Assembly: GCA_013400975.1 (NCBI GenBank)
Contig: WBMZ01008622.1
Coordinates: forward strand, 124,001 to 188,000
DNA length: 64,000 nt
Reading direction: 5' to 3'
DNA from: Atrichornis clamosus
Lineage: Eukaryota > Chordata > Aves > Passeriformes > Menuridae
The notes beneath the pieces are model-generated. The model was given only the letters and a program-made list of their open reading frames with translations. It searched no databases and was not told where the DNA came from. The position numbers and the translations under genes were made by a program. The stretch's first letter is position 1, and each line of letters opens with the position of its first letter. Positions 1 to 13,534 of the stretch are shown piece after piece.

Positions 1-3000
1 ACATGGTGATTATACACCAAGTAATTGGAATAATATCTACTGGTTCTGTAACAAAAAAAAAGGCTTTTTAATGTTTAAAATTACCTGGGACCTGATGGAA
101 GGTTTTTATGAAACTGTTTTCTAAAGTGAATAGTAGAAAAATGTATATGTATTTTAAATATAAGTATGATGTGCATGTTATTAATAAAGATCTATTTCTA
201 TTGAACAAGATGGACTATTGTTGAATATATGTTGTTTGGTTTACAAGTTAGCATGTAATGTTACTAAAGAAAGGTTGCTAACGTGGCTGCCCATCCCCTG
301 AAAAACTTATAAACCACAGATTCTTTGGGGGACCTGGACCTGAGGGTGAAACTTGGAGTAACTCCTCTGGATGCTGTGCAAACCCTGGCATTCACTTGTC
401 CTGACCTGATCCCATTATTTGCATCCCAATTTTTCTATGGGTTTGCAAGATCCTTCTTCTTCTCCTTGTTTATTCATTTTATTTAAAAATCTGCAAGGAA
501 CAATTTTTCTAACAATGTTCTTCAGGGCATGTTTCAGATGCTGCCAAAGGGTCACAGTTAAAGTTGTTAGCTATTGCAGCAGTTCAGGAAAATGGGACTT
601 TTTACTAAAAATCCTGATTATCATGAAAAGGACACCATCTTCCTCATCCTTGGGGATTTTCCTTAAGATTCTCTTCTTGAAGAGGCTGAAATGAAAATAT
701 TTAAGAGATACTGAAAAGGACAAATATTTACAACAGGATGGATTTCCCCCTGTGGGCAGGAGCCTCTTGAAGCAGTCACAGGGAAACGTCGTCCAGGTCC
801 TTCAGTTCCCATCTCCAGCCGGGACTTGGGTACCACCTGGGGCTGCAGGGTCAGGTGTTTTAAAGACTGAGCATTCCATCCGGGTGCCATAGGCACAGCA
901 GTACATCAGCCACCTCCTCTGATGCTGCTGCATTAGGAGACAACAGCTGGATGTTGTCAACCTGAGGGCAGCTCTAAAACCAACTGATCCCGAGTCCCCT
1001 GCACACCTCATTTGAATGTGGTGTTGCCAGAATTATCAGCCACCACCCAAATCCTGAGATGTTCTTTACCAAGAGTCCTTTGCCTGTCTGCATCACTCCT
1101 CTTTTTAACCAAAAAGCAGTACCTAGGGCCTGGCGTGGGGATGTGAATGACTTAGAGCATGTCTGTAGGTTTGGCCAGGTTTTTTTCCCATATTGTGTGT
1201 GAATGACCAAGGGTCTCTGGGATGACATAGCCCTGGCATAGAGAAATACATTCAAATGGCCAAAATTCCTCCTAGATCCTTGGTGGGAGCTGTCACCTCT
1301 GAGGATTCACCACACTGGTAGGAGATGCTGAGCCATCCTTGGTCCAGCTGTGGGGAGAATTGCTTTAGAGTGGAAACAAAAGGCAGTGGAGCAGCTCCCC
1401 ACCTCCCAGCACCGACACCTTGTGTTGTCCAACACGTGCAAATACTTTCCCGCTATGGATATTTTCAAAGCCATGTGAATCATCCTGCCACAAAGCAAAT
1501 TTGGCTGCAGACTGAAGGTGGGGTCCTCTATGCCAAGTCCTCTGCTGCTAAAGGAGGTGATGAAAATGCCATGGCCAGACCACCGTGGGCTTTGTCTGCT
1601 CTCAGCTGTATTTTCTTTTTAGGTCTTTACAGTCATTTGCAGCCACTTTGAACTGAAGTAGCTTTTGGGCTGCCCTGCCCTGGCACTGCCATCCCAGACT
1701 CCTGGAGCAGCTGGCACAGGACCCAGGGAACCCAGCTGAGAGCTGTAACTCACCATGACATCCCACACTCGGGGCATTTCAGGGCTTAATTAATTCAGGT
1801 CCCAGGATAAGCAGAATGGATGGCCAAACCAAGTGATGCTGCAGAGCCCTGCAGCCTCCCAGCTTTCTTAGTCCAGGGGGAGGCCTGCTCTGCCTGCAGG
1901 CTGACGTGCCACTGATGGGAAATTATCCCCAACTGGGCTGAGTGGTGCCAAATTGCAGCTCTTACCAGAGTAAGGTGGCTTTTCCTGACACAAACTGCTT
2001 AGTGGAAATCGTGGCAAATTTGCTGCAAGGAGGTTTGTGTGTAACATCTGCTGTCAGGGTAGAGGAAGGATGGCTGGAAAGGTAAAGGTTTTTCTCCCTG
2101 TAAGGTGCCAGAATCCCCTTTTCATAGTGGGGGAGCTGTTACTGCTCTCCCATGTTGTCCTCTGAGGCTCAGGACCAAGCACACATTTCAGGTGTGCTGA
2201 GACCATCCCATGACAGGGTCCCCTGGGTCCTGTGCCAGCTGCTCCACAAGTCTGGGCTGGCAGTGCCAGGGTAGGGCAGCCCAGCACATTCTGGGCATCT
2301 GACAAGCCCACAGCCCTTGCTGGGATGCTGGAGGGAGCCACAGGAGTTTTACAACCTGTCCCCTTACACAGATGGGATCACCAGTCCCGTACCCAGAGAG
2401 CATTCCTGAAGTCTGAACACACCGTGCCCCAGGCAGACAGGGTCTCTCCCAAAGCTCTGTAGTGCAGGCAGGGGTGTCAGCTCAAGGTGGTGTTATCCAG
2501 GGAAACACTGGGATTTGGAAGGTGCATGGGATTGCAGAGTGGGACTCTGTAAATGCACTCACTGTGACAGTGCCATAAGGACTTAAACATCCTGCCTTGT
2601 GTAAGCAGGTATTAAACCAGGTCCTGCCTGGCCAGGTCTAGAGAGTGCTACCCTGCCAAAACTGCAGCCTTTGGATCATGGAACTGATGTTTCTGACCGC
2701 CCCGATGAGATGGGGGCCTTATTAACAGCATTAGTGTAAATAACTACTTTTCTGCAAAATTTTGGTTCTAAGACCAAAAGGTACCATCTTGGTACCCTTT
2801 GGGGACACAGGTCCGTTTGCAGATAACTGAGGTGAAGAGACACATCTGCCCTGGAGGAGAGCCAGAGACTGTGTCTGGCTGCTGCTCAGACAGGTGGCCG
2901 GCAGAATAGAAAGGCTGTTGTGGGAGCACCTGAATTAGGAAAAAAATCTGGGCTGGAAGAGGTGGAAGGCCTCAGCACTCAGGAGCCTTGCACCCGCTGC

Positions 3001-3139
3001 CATGGAATTACTGTTCTCCTGGGACTGTTTTACCTGGTAATTTGTGCCTTGGGAGATGCGTCTGAGTGGAGCTGTGACCAGGGGCTGATGGACCTGCTCA
3101 GTGGTGTCTGCTCTGGTTCCACCTGGGATGAAAAATCAA

Positions 3140-3167
3140 TGCTGGGAGTGCTGGGAGTGCTGGGAGG
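3140..3167. repeat. Short tandem repeat, 10-bp unit, about three copies
   Basis: The unit GCTGGGAGT(G) is repeated almost exactly three times. It is short and has no evident function. Confidence 0.7.
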
Positions 3168-5222
3168 GAGACTTGTCACCAGGCTGAAAAAGCTCACATG
3201 GATTTTGCATTTGCAGTTCTCAAGGCTGGGGTCACCTGGAAAGTGAGGGCAAGCTGCAGCTGCCACGGGGCAAAAATGAGCCAAACGCTGCTACCTGCGG
3301 GGACTGGGCCTGCCCTGCAGCACACCTTGTCCCTCCCCCGAGCGGTGCAGGGCAGGCTTTGTGCCTGAAGATGGCACTGCTATACTGGAGGATTGCTGGG
3401 AAATTGCTGTCATGGAGCTGCGTGGAAACGCAGGCGGGGAGAGCTGTTGAGGCAAGCTCAGGTACAGGTACTGAGGTGGGTGCTGGCTGGGTTGAGGCTC
3501 GGAGGACCCTGTTTCCCAAAACAAGGATCCCTCTGTACCTGTTTGCAACATCATTTTCAGTTTTTCCTTAGCTTTTGGCCCCAGAGAGTGTCCAAATCTT
3601 GCTAGTTTGGCATAAACCCTCTGCTCCCTGAAGAAGCTGTACGGAGTGTGTTGGTTGCTGAGCTCTGCAGAGCTCCGATATGAGCAGGACAAAATGCAAG
3701 GAGCTGCTCTGACTTATTCACAAGGGACAATTCCCTTCTTTTCCTGGTGGTAAGAAGGTGGATGGGAGCGTGACCCAGGCTCTGCCCAGGAGCTCACATC
3801 AAGTAAAACAGCAGTGGCCAGAGCCACAGGATGTGAATGAAGTTGTCTTTCCTGGGCTCATGTCCTGCTCCCCCTTCTCCTCACTTCTTGAAGGACCTGG
3901 AGAAGCAGCAAACGATCCCTCCATTGTGCAGGTAAGAATTAGACCTTACGGTGGGGGAATGAAGACCCTCAATGGCTCCTGGATGACCAAGGTGTCCCAG
4001 ATCTGTTGTCTGACTATCAGTATTGGCTCTGTTTCATTGCAAAGGTGATGGGAGACTGACTGCAGCTAGGGTGAAGTGGCAGTGATGTCTTCTAGGGATT
4101 GTGACTGAGCATGAAGTAGCCCAAAGGCAGTGTCCAACTTGAGCTTGGTGGTTTGGGCATTACTTGAAAGCCAAGAGACTGAGCAGGCAGGATTGGGTCT
4201 GAATTAGTTTGGGAGGATGCCCTGATGCACAGCCTGTGTCTGCTTTGAAGGGCTCTCTGACAGCAGGACACCATCCCAGGTCAGACGTGGATGCAAATGG
4301 AGAAGCTTTGCTCCTCTGAGAGCTTTGAGTGGCTCAGCTTTGTGCTGAGTTCTGTCTGTCCTCTGCCCCTGAGCCATGGACCCCGTGGGATGGAGCCCGT
4401 TTGCCCACTTGGAGCCAGGTCTGGATTTACTGTCTTCTGTGCACTGGCACCTCCAAATGCCACCAAGAAAGAGAAGAATTCTTTGCCCGTTATGATAACT
4501 CTGTCTCTGTGCACACACAATAAAAATGCAGATCTGTTTGTCTTTATCTTCACCACTGGAGGGCTGCATCTACCTGCAGACTCTATTTAGGTTACATTAA
4601 GCCCAGAGCACCTGTCACCTTGAGAGATGTGTTGTGCCAGAGTAATTGGGGGAGGCTGAAAAGCAGAAACTCTTTTCTTTGGGGAAAAATCTGGCTGTAA
4701 ACTTCATCGGTTTGCAGTGAAAGCGCTTTTTCCCCTGTTGGAAGCTTTGTGGTTAGTTTTAATAAAGGCAGTGGGTTGGGAGGGATGGGGGGGGAAATTT
4801 TTGCAGGATAGTGAAGCTGTGAAAATAGGAGCTTTAGTTTGTTTTGAGCTGTGTTGTCTTTTTCATAAATTAAATACTAGGGCCATAAGCCATTGGAGAT
4901 GAAGAGGTCATTGATGTCCCAAATATACTCCCAGCCCTCTATTTCTATGTTGTGCCTGGACAATGTTACCCTCAGGCTCAATCCCCTTGGTCTCCAAACC
5001 CAAGCCCTTCCTGGCCCCCTTAGGCTCAGCAGGTTTCTGCAGAGTCCAGCCCATGGGCTGAGCTCCCTTTTCTTTTCCTGGTTAACTCACAGGAGTGAAA
5101 TGTGGAGTTGAGCAGCAAGAGCTTGACGAGTGAAATGTCTTATCTGCAGATGCGCTACAGTGTGCTGAAGAGTTGTGCCTCCCCAGGCGTCTCTGCTCAG
5201 ACCGTTGTGGGGTTTTTTTCAG

Positions 5223-5315
5223 CTTCACACAGACTTTGCAGATTTCTATTCTAGCTTTGAATTCCGATGGCTTGGAGACACAGCAGAGCCACCAGGAACA
5301 CGAGCAGCAAGCCAG
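5223..5315 (+). other. Weak candidate exon (93 bp)
   Basis: A tract of seven T's followed by CAG precedes a 93-bp segment that ends CCAG/GTATTG. The segment is exactly 31 codons and open in two of three frames; one begins LHTDFADFYSSFEFRWLGDT. I recognise no protein family. Splice-like borders of this quality occur often by chance, so this may be random or a non-coding RNA exon. Confidence 0.15.
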
Positions 5316-6397
5316 GTATTGCCTTAAGCCACGCCAGTCCCCTCTTTTACTGCAAGGTGGTGCCTGTAAAGTTTGAGGATTGACTCTGAGGTAGTGCTTC
5401 CTTCGGGATGGGAAACCCTTGGGATGACTGCCTCGGTGAAGACTCACACTTGGCAGAGAGACTTTGGTGCTTGTCCAGTTGCCACCTTTTCCTCACACCA
5501 CCTTGGGCTCACGCTTCCAAGGGTTGCTGGAGGAATTCAGTTAAAATTAATAACGATCCTGCCATGGGTTGAGTAAAGCTCTGCTTGGACTACAGAGGGC
5601 AGCAAATTGTTCAGAATACAATAGGCTTCATCCCATGCTAATTTTAGCAGCTGCAGCTCTGGTGGAGAAGTTCCCTGCAGCTGAGAAGAGGAATGGGGCT
5701 CCAGTGCAGGAATCAAGTGACAGCAGGACCACCCTCCTCACTGGTGGTGGCTGTGGCTCTTCTCCACAAACTCCTGAGGGGAAATGTGTTGGCCAGTAGA
5801 AACTAGCTGGGGTGGAAAATTGTGCTTTGTCTCTTCCATACTACAGTGTGATATTTAAAGTAGAATTTTTTCCCCCCACATAGGTGTGTGCCCTCTCCTG
5901 AAAAGACAGAGGAGCAAACAAGGAAGGGCTGCTGGATTAAACCCACAGGCAAGTGCTCCATGGATAAAGTTTTCTGCATCCCTTGCAGAGCTGCACGTGC
6001 ACACAAACCCCTCTGCACCTTGGAGTTCGTGCTTCTCTCTAAGATTTGGGCAGGGAAGTGTGTAACTGCATCAATGAAAGCTTTTGGGGATTTCTTAAAG
6101 AAATCTTTCATGGAACTTCAAATTTTTGAAAAGGCCTTTCTAGATAAGAGCTCTTTGTTGCTGCACCTTTCTGAGTCTCTTTCCTTCCCCTCCCCGATGA
6201 CCGGGGGCCCTTTAAACTCCTTTGAAAATAACAGCTTTGATAAATAAATCAAACAACATTGTGCTTCAGAATCACTGATGGGATGTGTCACTGGACAGCT
6301 AGAAAACCAATTCCTTTGAAACCCTTGCAGAAAGGGAACCAGTTGTATTAGATATCTTGTGTCCTCCTATTATTTATGTTTTTGGAGTTGTTTGCCC

Positions 6398-6580
6398 AGT
6401 TGGCTGCCCAAGTTGCCCAGAGAAGCTGTGGCTGCCCCACCCCTGGAAGGGTCTAAGGCCAGGCTGGATGGGGCATGGAGCAACCTGATCTAGCAGAAGG
6501 TGCCCCTGCCCGTGGCAGGGGGTTTGGAACTAGGTGATCTCTAAGTTCCCTTCCAACGCAAACCATTCTGGGATTCTAGG
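6398..6580 (+). mobile_element. CR1 LINE fragment, 3' end
   Basis: The sequence runs from the 'GTTGCCCAGAGAAGCTGTGG' block through 'CCCGTGGCAGGGGGTTTGGA' to 'CCCTTCCAACGCAAACCATT' and ends near GGGATTCTAGG, a decayed form of the CR1 3' terminus. It is 5'-truncated, as nearly all CR1 copies are, and has no coding capacity. Orientation is forward. Confidence 0.93.
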
Positions 6581-6804
6581 AGACATTTCAATTCCCTGGG
6601 AAACCACGGGATCATTTTCTTTTCAATACTCAGAAGCTGGATACAAATGTGCCAGCAGAAAGAGCCATGCAGCCCTGTTGGTTCCTGTTGAAATACTTCT
6701 GGGTCACACAGAGCTTTTATAGACCTGTAAGTGGGGGCAGCATCTCTCTCTGTACTGAGGATTGAGGGAGCCTGGTATGAGCAATGCCAGCAATGTTTGC
6801 TGTG

Positions 6805-7226
6805 GGAATGAATGGTGAAGGGTCTGGAGCACAGGTGTTATGAGGAGCAGCTGAGAGAAGTGGGAGTGCTTATCCTGGAGAAAAAGAGGCTGAGAAGAGA
6901 CCTTATCACTCTCTACAACTCCCTGAAAGGAGGTTGCAGCCAGGTGGAGGTTGGTCTCTTCTCCAAGGTAACAAGCAGCAAGACAAGAGGAAATGGCCCC
7001 AGGTTTTGCCAGGGGAAATTTAGATTGGATATTAGGAAAAATTTCTTCACTGAAAGGGTGGAACAGGCTGTTCAAGGAATCACCATCCCTGGAAGTGTTC
7101 AAAATAAGTGTAGGGACAAGGTTTAGTGGTGGGCATGTCAGTGTTAGGTTGATGGCTGGACTTGATGGTCGGACTTGATGGTCTTAGAGGCATTTTCCAA
7201 ACTTAATGACTCTGTGATTCTATGAA
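6805..7226 (+). mobile_element. CR1 LINE fragment, 3' part
   Basis: Recognisable CR1 blocks occur in order: 'GGAGCACAGGTGTTATGAGG', 'GAGAAAAAGAGGCTGAGAAG', 'GACAAGAGGAAATGGCCCCA', 'TTCTTCACTGAAAGGGTGGA', ending TGTGATTCTATGAATG. It lies about 225 bp downstream of another forward CR1 fragment. The two cover overlapping parts of the element, so they are separate insertions. A local 13-15 bp duplication (GGACTTGATGGTC twice) sits near 7152-7182. Confidence 0.95.
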
Positions 7227-10200
7227 TGTGCATAAATGGAGTGAAATGCAGGTCTGTCCATCGTGCATGCATCCAGGCAACCCCCTTTGCCTTTCCTGCC
7301 TATGGGATGGTGAGTGCAGGAGAGGATTGCAGAAGGCTGCACTAGACATGTCTGAAAATGTGTTGCTTTTCAATAAAAGGCAGCTTCTCTTCTGGTTCAA
7401 ACATACAAAGGGGATGACAGCAGACAAGGACAAGCATTAATGCAGTGAAACAAGCATTGGACTGGCTGTTTAGGGTGGTCTCTTCATTTGAAGGGTAGTT
7501 TTGAGAGAGGCACAAATGCTTCTAAAGCCCAGGTAAATGTGGACCAAAATAGCATTGTACTGTCACTGTAAGGAAGGAATACTCAATCTTTTTTTCATGG
7601 AGCTATTTTGGGGGCTTAGACAAGGTCAGAAGGAGCTGGTAGATGAAATTTTGGTAAATTCTACCTGGGTTTCCCTCTTGGGCTCCTTAAGAGGTGATGG
7701 CAGGAAAACTTCCAAAAAGTATCCAGTCTTGATTTGGAGACTCTGGTCTTTCTAAGTAGGCTGTCCCAGCAGTCACAACCACTTAAAAAGGTGACTTTTT
7801 TTAAAATTCCTTTTTTTTTTAAGTGTCTCATTTCTAATTGGAACTGGTCTGGACTCGGTTTCTAGCCAGGAGCATTTTGTTAAGCTGTTCTTCCAGATTA
7901 AGAATCCCTTTTAAGTGCTGATTATCTTCTCCATGTGACGACAGCGTTATCAAGTTGCCTCCCACTCTCTCCCTTTAGAGACTAAACAGATTGATCTCCC
8001 TGTCTGTGGCTAAAAGGCCTTTCTAAACCTTCCATCAGAGCTTCACTTGGGTATCTGGGCCTGAAATGGGACCCTAATCACTAAATGAGTCTTGGGCTAA
8101 AGTGATTTTCTTAAGTACAACATGAAGCATTAAGGATTCCTTGGCCTATATATAGTGTAGTCTTTTTTTATCCGGTTTCTCTACTCTTGCTTTTTTATGC
8201 TTGTTTCAGTGGTTTGGACTCTAAGACACAAAATTGATTCTGGATATATCACTTTGCAGTGCCAGGAGGCAGGTTTGGGGTGCAGATCCCTTGGTCAAAC
8301 TCAGGATATTACCTGTTCCCATTAATTCCAGATCACACTGGAGAGAGAAGGTGAAGGGACTCCCCCTGGACGGGGACAGGGAGATGGCAAGTACAGGTTT
8401 GAACTCAGGAAAGCCTCATGCTCAGTCTGTCTGCTGCAAGTGCAAGTGTGATGGCTACAGGGCAGGAGGTGTTAGACCAGGATTATATTGGTCCATTGCT
8501 GGGGTTTATAACAGCTCCTCATTGCCTTACAGGATGTTTATCTAGCATGGAACTTCTGACGTGAAATTCTCCACGAAGAAGAGATCGGCTTTTCCCTCTA
8601 TCCCAAATGTGTATATAAAAAACGCAGCATATTAAAAGAAACAGGGGAAAAATATGAAAAGACCATGGACAATGCAGGAAAGAACAGAGGCAGGTGAAAT
8701 AGTTTGCATTGTCCCCTTGAGTGTTGCTCGAGCTGTTGTCTGTAATCCACCCTGCAGTGACGTGAGGGCATTGGAGCTCAGGGGATCATGAAATCCCAAA
8801 AGTCTCGTCCTCTTAGTCAGTGCAGAGCTCCCTGAGACTGACAGAGTGTTACAGATCAGTGTCAATCAGGCAATCCCAATCCTGGAAAATTTTACTCTGT
8901 CCCTGTATTATGAACTTCAGAAACTCCTGAGTGCTTCTGTAGTCAATGCTAGAAGCTGCTACTGCAGATCAAGAACATGAAAATTCCTGCTAAACCAGTG
9001 TTAGATTGGTATTTACAGTGCTATGACTGATGAGGAGACTATTTGCCTTCACTCTGATACTTAATATTTACCCTTATTCCTGTTTCAGGAGCAGGATCTG
9101 CTCCCCCGGGAATGCCCTCTATGACACTAATGCTGTCCAGAACGTGCCCACATCAGAAATTCCCCACGCTGAAAATCTCCTGTGTGTGAAACCCAGATGG
9201 CTTCAAGTAGCTCTTGAGGCACATTGGATCCTTCTGGTGCAGCAAACTCCCACTGCTGCAGTGCAGACTCACAGTGCAGGTGGTGGGATGGGGACTGGGA
9301 CGTGTGGTGGGAACGCAGGAGCAAGGGAAGACCACAAACCAGTTCAAGGGTGACTTGTCACATGGATGGGTTTGGGCAGATGGGTTTGCTGCTGGCTGAT
9401 TCCTTCCTGGGGATGAAGAAGAAATGCAGGGAGGGAGCTAAAGCAAAATATTGCCCTGTGCAGTAAGAATGATGGTGGCAAATAACATAGATACAAGTGT
9501 GGTGTACCTCTAGTTATGGCCTTGACAGTATCTAGGGATGCAAGGAAGCTTTTTGTGTTCCTTCTTACAACCGGTAGGGTTTTTTCATTCCAGTTAGTTA
9601 CTGGTTTATATTCCTGTTTATCTTCTATCAAGCATACTAAGAATAAAACTCCAGGATTTTTAATAACAATATCAAGGACATAACAGGTGAAACCTTTTCT
9701 TTTCCCAGTAACTCTCCTGCCTTCCACTGGAAAAAAAGAAGATAAACTCTCCAAAATTCCTTGTGTGGGAGAGAAAAGCCATCAATCAATCTGCGGACGT
9801 CAACTTGTTTTTCAAATTACAAATTAAGGAGAGGTCAAGGACTGAATAACAAAACCCAGAAATAAGAATGCTACATATGAATCCAAAGGCAGAGCTGTGG
9901 TCATGGTGACTGGGATTGCTTTTTTTCAGGGGAAAGGAAGACTGTATGGTTGCATATTTGTTAGTAGGAGGTCAGGCATGTTTCCCCTCTCTGAAAGCAT
10001 CAATAAAATAGAGAGTTTTCTTTCTGGAGACCATGGAAATAATAGAAATTATGAGATGAAAGTGAACAGTTCAGAAATAAATGTATAAATGTCGCTTTAC
10101 TAACTTGTCTCTCTTGGTGAGTTATAGTAATTAGCAAACTCTGATTTCCTAGTGGTGGTCCTTCTAATGAGGGCACTTTCCATCTTCCTGGTGAGCAGCT

Positions 10201-12889
10201 GAAATCAAACATTCATAACAAGTGAATGTGGTGGCTGTGATGTGTCATGGTTAGCACGTGGCTATGAATGTTTCGCAAAACACAGTGTCCCATAACAACT
10301 CATTAAATATTGTTTTTCTTTCTGTTTCATAAACTCTGATTAATTTGTCAGCTCAAGGGGTTGGGTTTTTTTCCTTTAATCCTATATCCATGCTCTCTCT
10401 GAGAATATTCGAAGTACCTGTCCAATCTCAGCCTGTAATTAAAAAGCTTTGTCAGGAAGTTGCACCATGAAATCTTCCTGTAACAACAAAAAGATTACCC
10501 AATGACTCTGTTGTTCCTATCCCAGCTGAAACCATAACTGGAGATAAATTTCCAGGTGTGAGAGTTTGTTTAATCTTGATGATGCCAAATGCTCCTTGTA
10601 ATTTCTGCCCTGATCTCACACAGAAATGACTGTGGTGGAGCTGTTAAATGGGACTGTCCAGGAGCCAGTAGTTCCCAGAATTCAAAGTGAAAACTACTAT
10701 CTGAAAACTAAAACCGTCATCTTCTTTGGAGGAGAAAACATGGATGGGCTACATTTGGGAAGGATTGGTTGCTGTCATTCATGGGAGTGAGTTCTTCTCT
10801 GAGGTGGCTCGTGTATGACAGGGAACAAGGTGACACTCCTCTTAATATATAATATTACAAGCCTGATGTTATTTTTAAAATTGATTCAATATTTGCCTAT
10901 TTTTGAAGCACTTTAGGGCTTTACACTTCTGTTTCTCAGTGCTGCTGTCAGACCTGAGGTAATTAATTCCACAGCTAACTTCAGCTTGGGGCCAAGGGAA
11001 TTTTTTTGGGAAAAAAATGAAACAAACCAGAGAATCAAGTGGTGAAAACCTACACACTCTGTTTATTCTACTTTGGTGAAGGAATTAAGTACATCAAAGT
11101 GCTCCTTGCTTTTTGTGTGTGTGTAGTGCTGTGTTACACACAGGAGCCCCAGAACTGCAATTTGTCATTTGCCCAGTTTGTGCATGGCCCAGTTTTAATC
11201 CTCCTTGTCCTGCAGCCTGTAATGAATTCCAGTTGGGTCCAGTTCTTTATATAAACAACCCCATGTTCTCCCAGTAAGCTGGTTGTGCAAATGACCTAGA
11301 CACACACACTGCATTTGGGTAGGAGAGGTCCCCTCTGTGGGATAAATTGATGGTTATTGGTAATGTTTGACTGTGGAATAAAGAGATTATATAGCAGTCT
11401 GTGCATATATGAGAGTGTCAGAAGTGAAAGTTGTTATTTCTTCTCTTTATTCCTCCTTTCCCCCGCTCCCTCCCCTCAGGTGCAGGTGGGTTTGTGTTTG
11501 CAAGCTGTGCTCTGGTTCGTGCGGTCTGTGTTCAGGGTGCTGTGCTCTCCCACATCCCTGCAGCAGCCTGGATCAGTCCCACCCCTCTGACGGGCTCTTG
11601 GCCCTTCTGCACGATGGGGATTGATCCAGGCCCTGCCTGGTGGCAGGATGTGGATCGTGGAAGGGATGATTCTGCGAGTGACAGCAGCGCAGGCCATCAA
11701 TCTGAAACAACAACCCCGCAGACGTGCATGAAAATGTGATGTTTTCTGCCATGGGAGAGAAACGACTTCCACAAAATGACTGTGGAACAGCATTAAACTC
11801 GAGTAAAGGGCTGAATTAATCACAGGCTCCATCAGAGCGCTGGGGAGGGTGGCACAGAAGGAAAATGAGCTGCTGCTGAGAGCTGAGCCAGCAGCCAGCT
11901 GATGAGGTGCTCTCCTCACTTCCAAGGGACCTGGCAAAAGGATTTTTCTCCCCCTTGTAAGTAAGGTGACTTTTCAAATGTGGGGAGGAAGATGACAGTA
12001 AACATATGTTCTGCTTCCCGTTAGCTGCTGTTTGAGATTTTTCTCCTCCTGCGTATGAATGATTCTTGATTTGTTTCCACACTTTTGCTGTGCCCAAAAG
12101 CAGGAACAAAAGGGCAGAGGAGCAGCAGAAATGTGAAGACCCAGAACAGCATTCACCACCCACAGGCCTTACTTTTGGGTATTTTTTGTAATATTTTTGT
12201 GTCAGGGAGGGCTGCATGCGACGAGAGGATTTATGGCTCTAATTCCTTGTTCCTGCATAGTCACCGTATCCTTTGGTCTCCTGCTTCTCTGAAACATCTC
12301 ACAAGCTTATTTCAGTGTCTGAAGTATTTCTGCCCATGCTCCCTGCTAAGTCCCACAGCTCTGTAATTGAATTTATTTGTTAAATGAGGTATTTCTGGAC
12401 CAGAGACCGTGTTGCTTTCAGAGTTTGGTGCAACACAACTTCCTGGATTCCTTTTTGCCTCTTGAGTACAAGTGGCCCACACAGGAGGTAGGTCGTGGTT
12501 TAGCCGATTCCTGTGCAATCAGGGAGGTGATGAAACTCCTCCTCTTGCGTGGCAAACAAGGTGTAGTGTAGTCCACAGATGGGCTGATGAACTACTGGTC
12601 TATTACAGAGTGGTGCCAACTATGATGAAGTCTTGGAAGTTTGTAAAGCCTTAAGAGTCATGGATTCTTCATGGCCAGGCCTGGACTTAGGGCTCTTGTT
12701 TTAAATAGTGCCTCTGGGTGGCACAAGGGGAGAGAAACGGAGAGCTTGCTTTATAATCCTCTCTCTACTGGTCTCAGTCAGTCTTTGTGAGGCTTTCGCA
12801 CAACTTAGAGATAGGAGTCGTCTCAGTGGGATGTAAAAGAACTTATGCAGGATAGTAGACCTTCCGAGATGTGGCTCTGGGCTCTAACA
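7227..12889. other. Non-coding stretch, no recognisable gene
   Basis: AT-rich unique DNA with short T and A runs, for example at about 7795-7822. Open frames reach only 136 codons and lie on both strands. A splice-bordered open segment at 9089-9279 is listed separately. I see no further CR1 or LTR sequence, no RNA gene and no CpG-rich promoter. Confidence 0.6.
9089..9279 (+). other. Weak candidate exon (191 bp)
   Basis: A good acceptor (TTATTCCTGTTTCAG/G) is followed by 191 bp that stay open in one frame and end GTGCAG/GTGGTG. The peptide includes SPGNALYDTNAVQNVPTSEI. It matches no family I recognise. The donor is mediocre, and the same DNA is also open on the minus strand, which argues for low stop density rather than coding selection. 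Confidence 0.15.
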
Positions 12890-12963
12890 TTCTGCAGTTG
12901 GGGTTATAATCAGCCTCTTATCTCTGTGCTGGGCGCAGGGAGTGACCCACTTAACACATTTAC
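12890..12963 (+). repeat. Dispersed 74-bp duplication, copy A
   Basis: This segment aligns without gaps to 13535-13608, 645 bp downstream, with 63 of 74 positions identical by my count. Both contain the shared core 'CAGCCTCTTATCTCTGTGCT'. Flanking similarity fades quickly. It may be part of an old interspersed repeat or an ancient local duplication. Confidence 0.85.
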
Positions 12964-13534
12964 ACTCTCTGCCAACTCCTCCACCTCATGCCTGGGCCAG
13001 AACATTTTCCTCGGTGAATACCAAGGCTGTGCCTACCCCAATATACACCCACGCTATGGGTCACACACCTCTTGTCTCCAGTTTTGTCCTGGCCTAGGCA
13101 GTGCTGGGTCAATGCTGACGTTGCTTCAATTGTCTCTTGGGTGTCTCTGTCCTTCAGACCCCCTCCTGTAGCTTCTCCCGTTTGAAGCAAACAAAGTGTC
13201 ACTGGGTGTCACTTCTGGGAGCAGCTGCAGGACCCAGGTCCTCTTTGGCAGAAATGTCATCCACTTTCTCCCATCTTATTCTTGGAAAACCATCCAGTTT
13301 GCCTCCTTGCCTAATGCTTTAACTTTTTTGGACTGCTTCTCCCACTCATCATGTGCTCCTTCGTGGTGTCTGTGAACCAGGGCTGCCACATATAGAAATG
13401 TTGGAGAGCTGGAGCAAGGCTGAGCATGAGGCCAGTCAGATTTATTTATTTTCTCTGATTGTAACATTTGCCTTCTGGGCAAGCACTGGGGACCTGCCAT
13501 GTAAGCAGTTACCAGTTGAGCTCAGAAGCCAAAG

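Larger units (their letters stand above)
1..6397. other. Non-coding stretch, no recognisable gene
   Basis: Mostly unique DNA. The first 700 bases are AT-rich; 1300-5700 is more GC-balanced and carries many short open frames of at most 133 codons on both strands, none with a domain I recognise. A minus-strand run at about 800-1255 is open for two overlapping frames but resembles no family I know. Two spots have splice-like borders: 5223-5315 (listed separately) and a strong donor-like CAG/GTAAGAAT at about 3931. I see no CpG island, promoter or RNA gene. Confidence 0.6.

Noticed and set aside
800..1255. Overlapping minus-strand open frames considered as a decayed retroviral fragment
   Set aside because: No recognisable retroviral motif, LTR or primer-binding site nearby.
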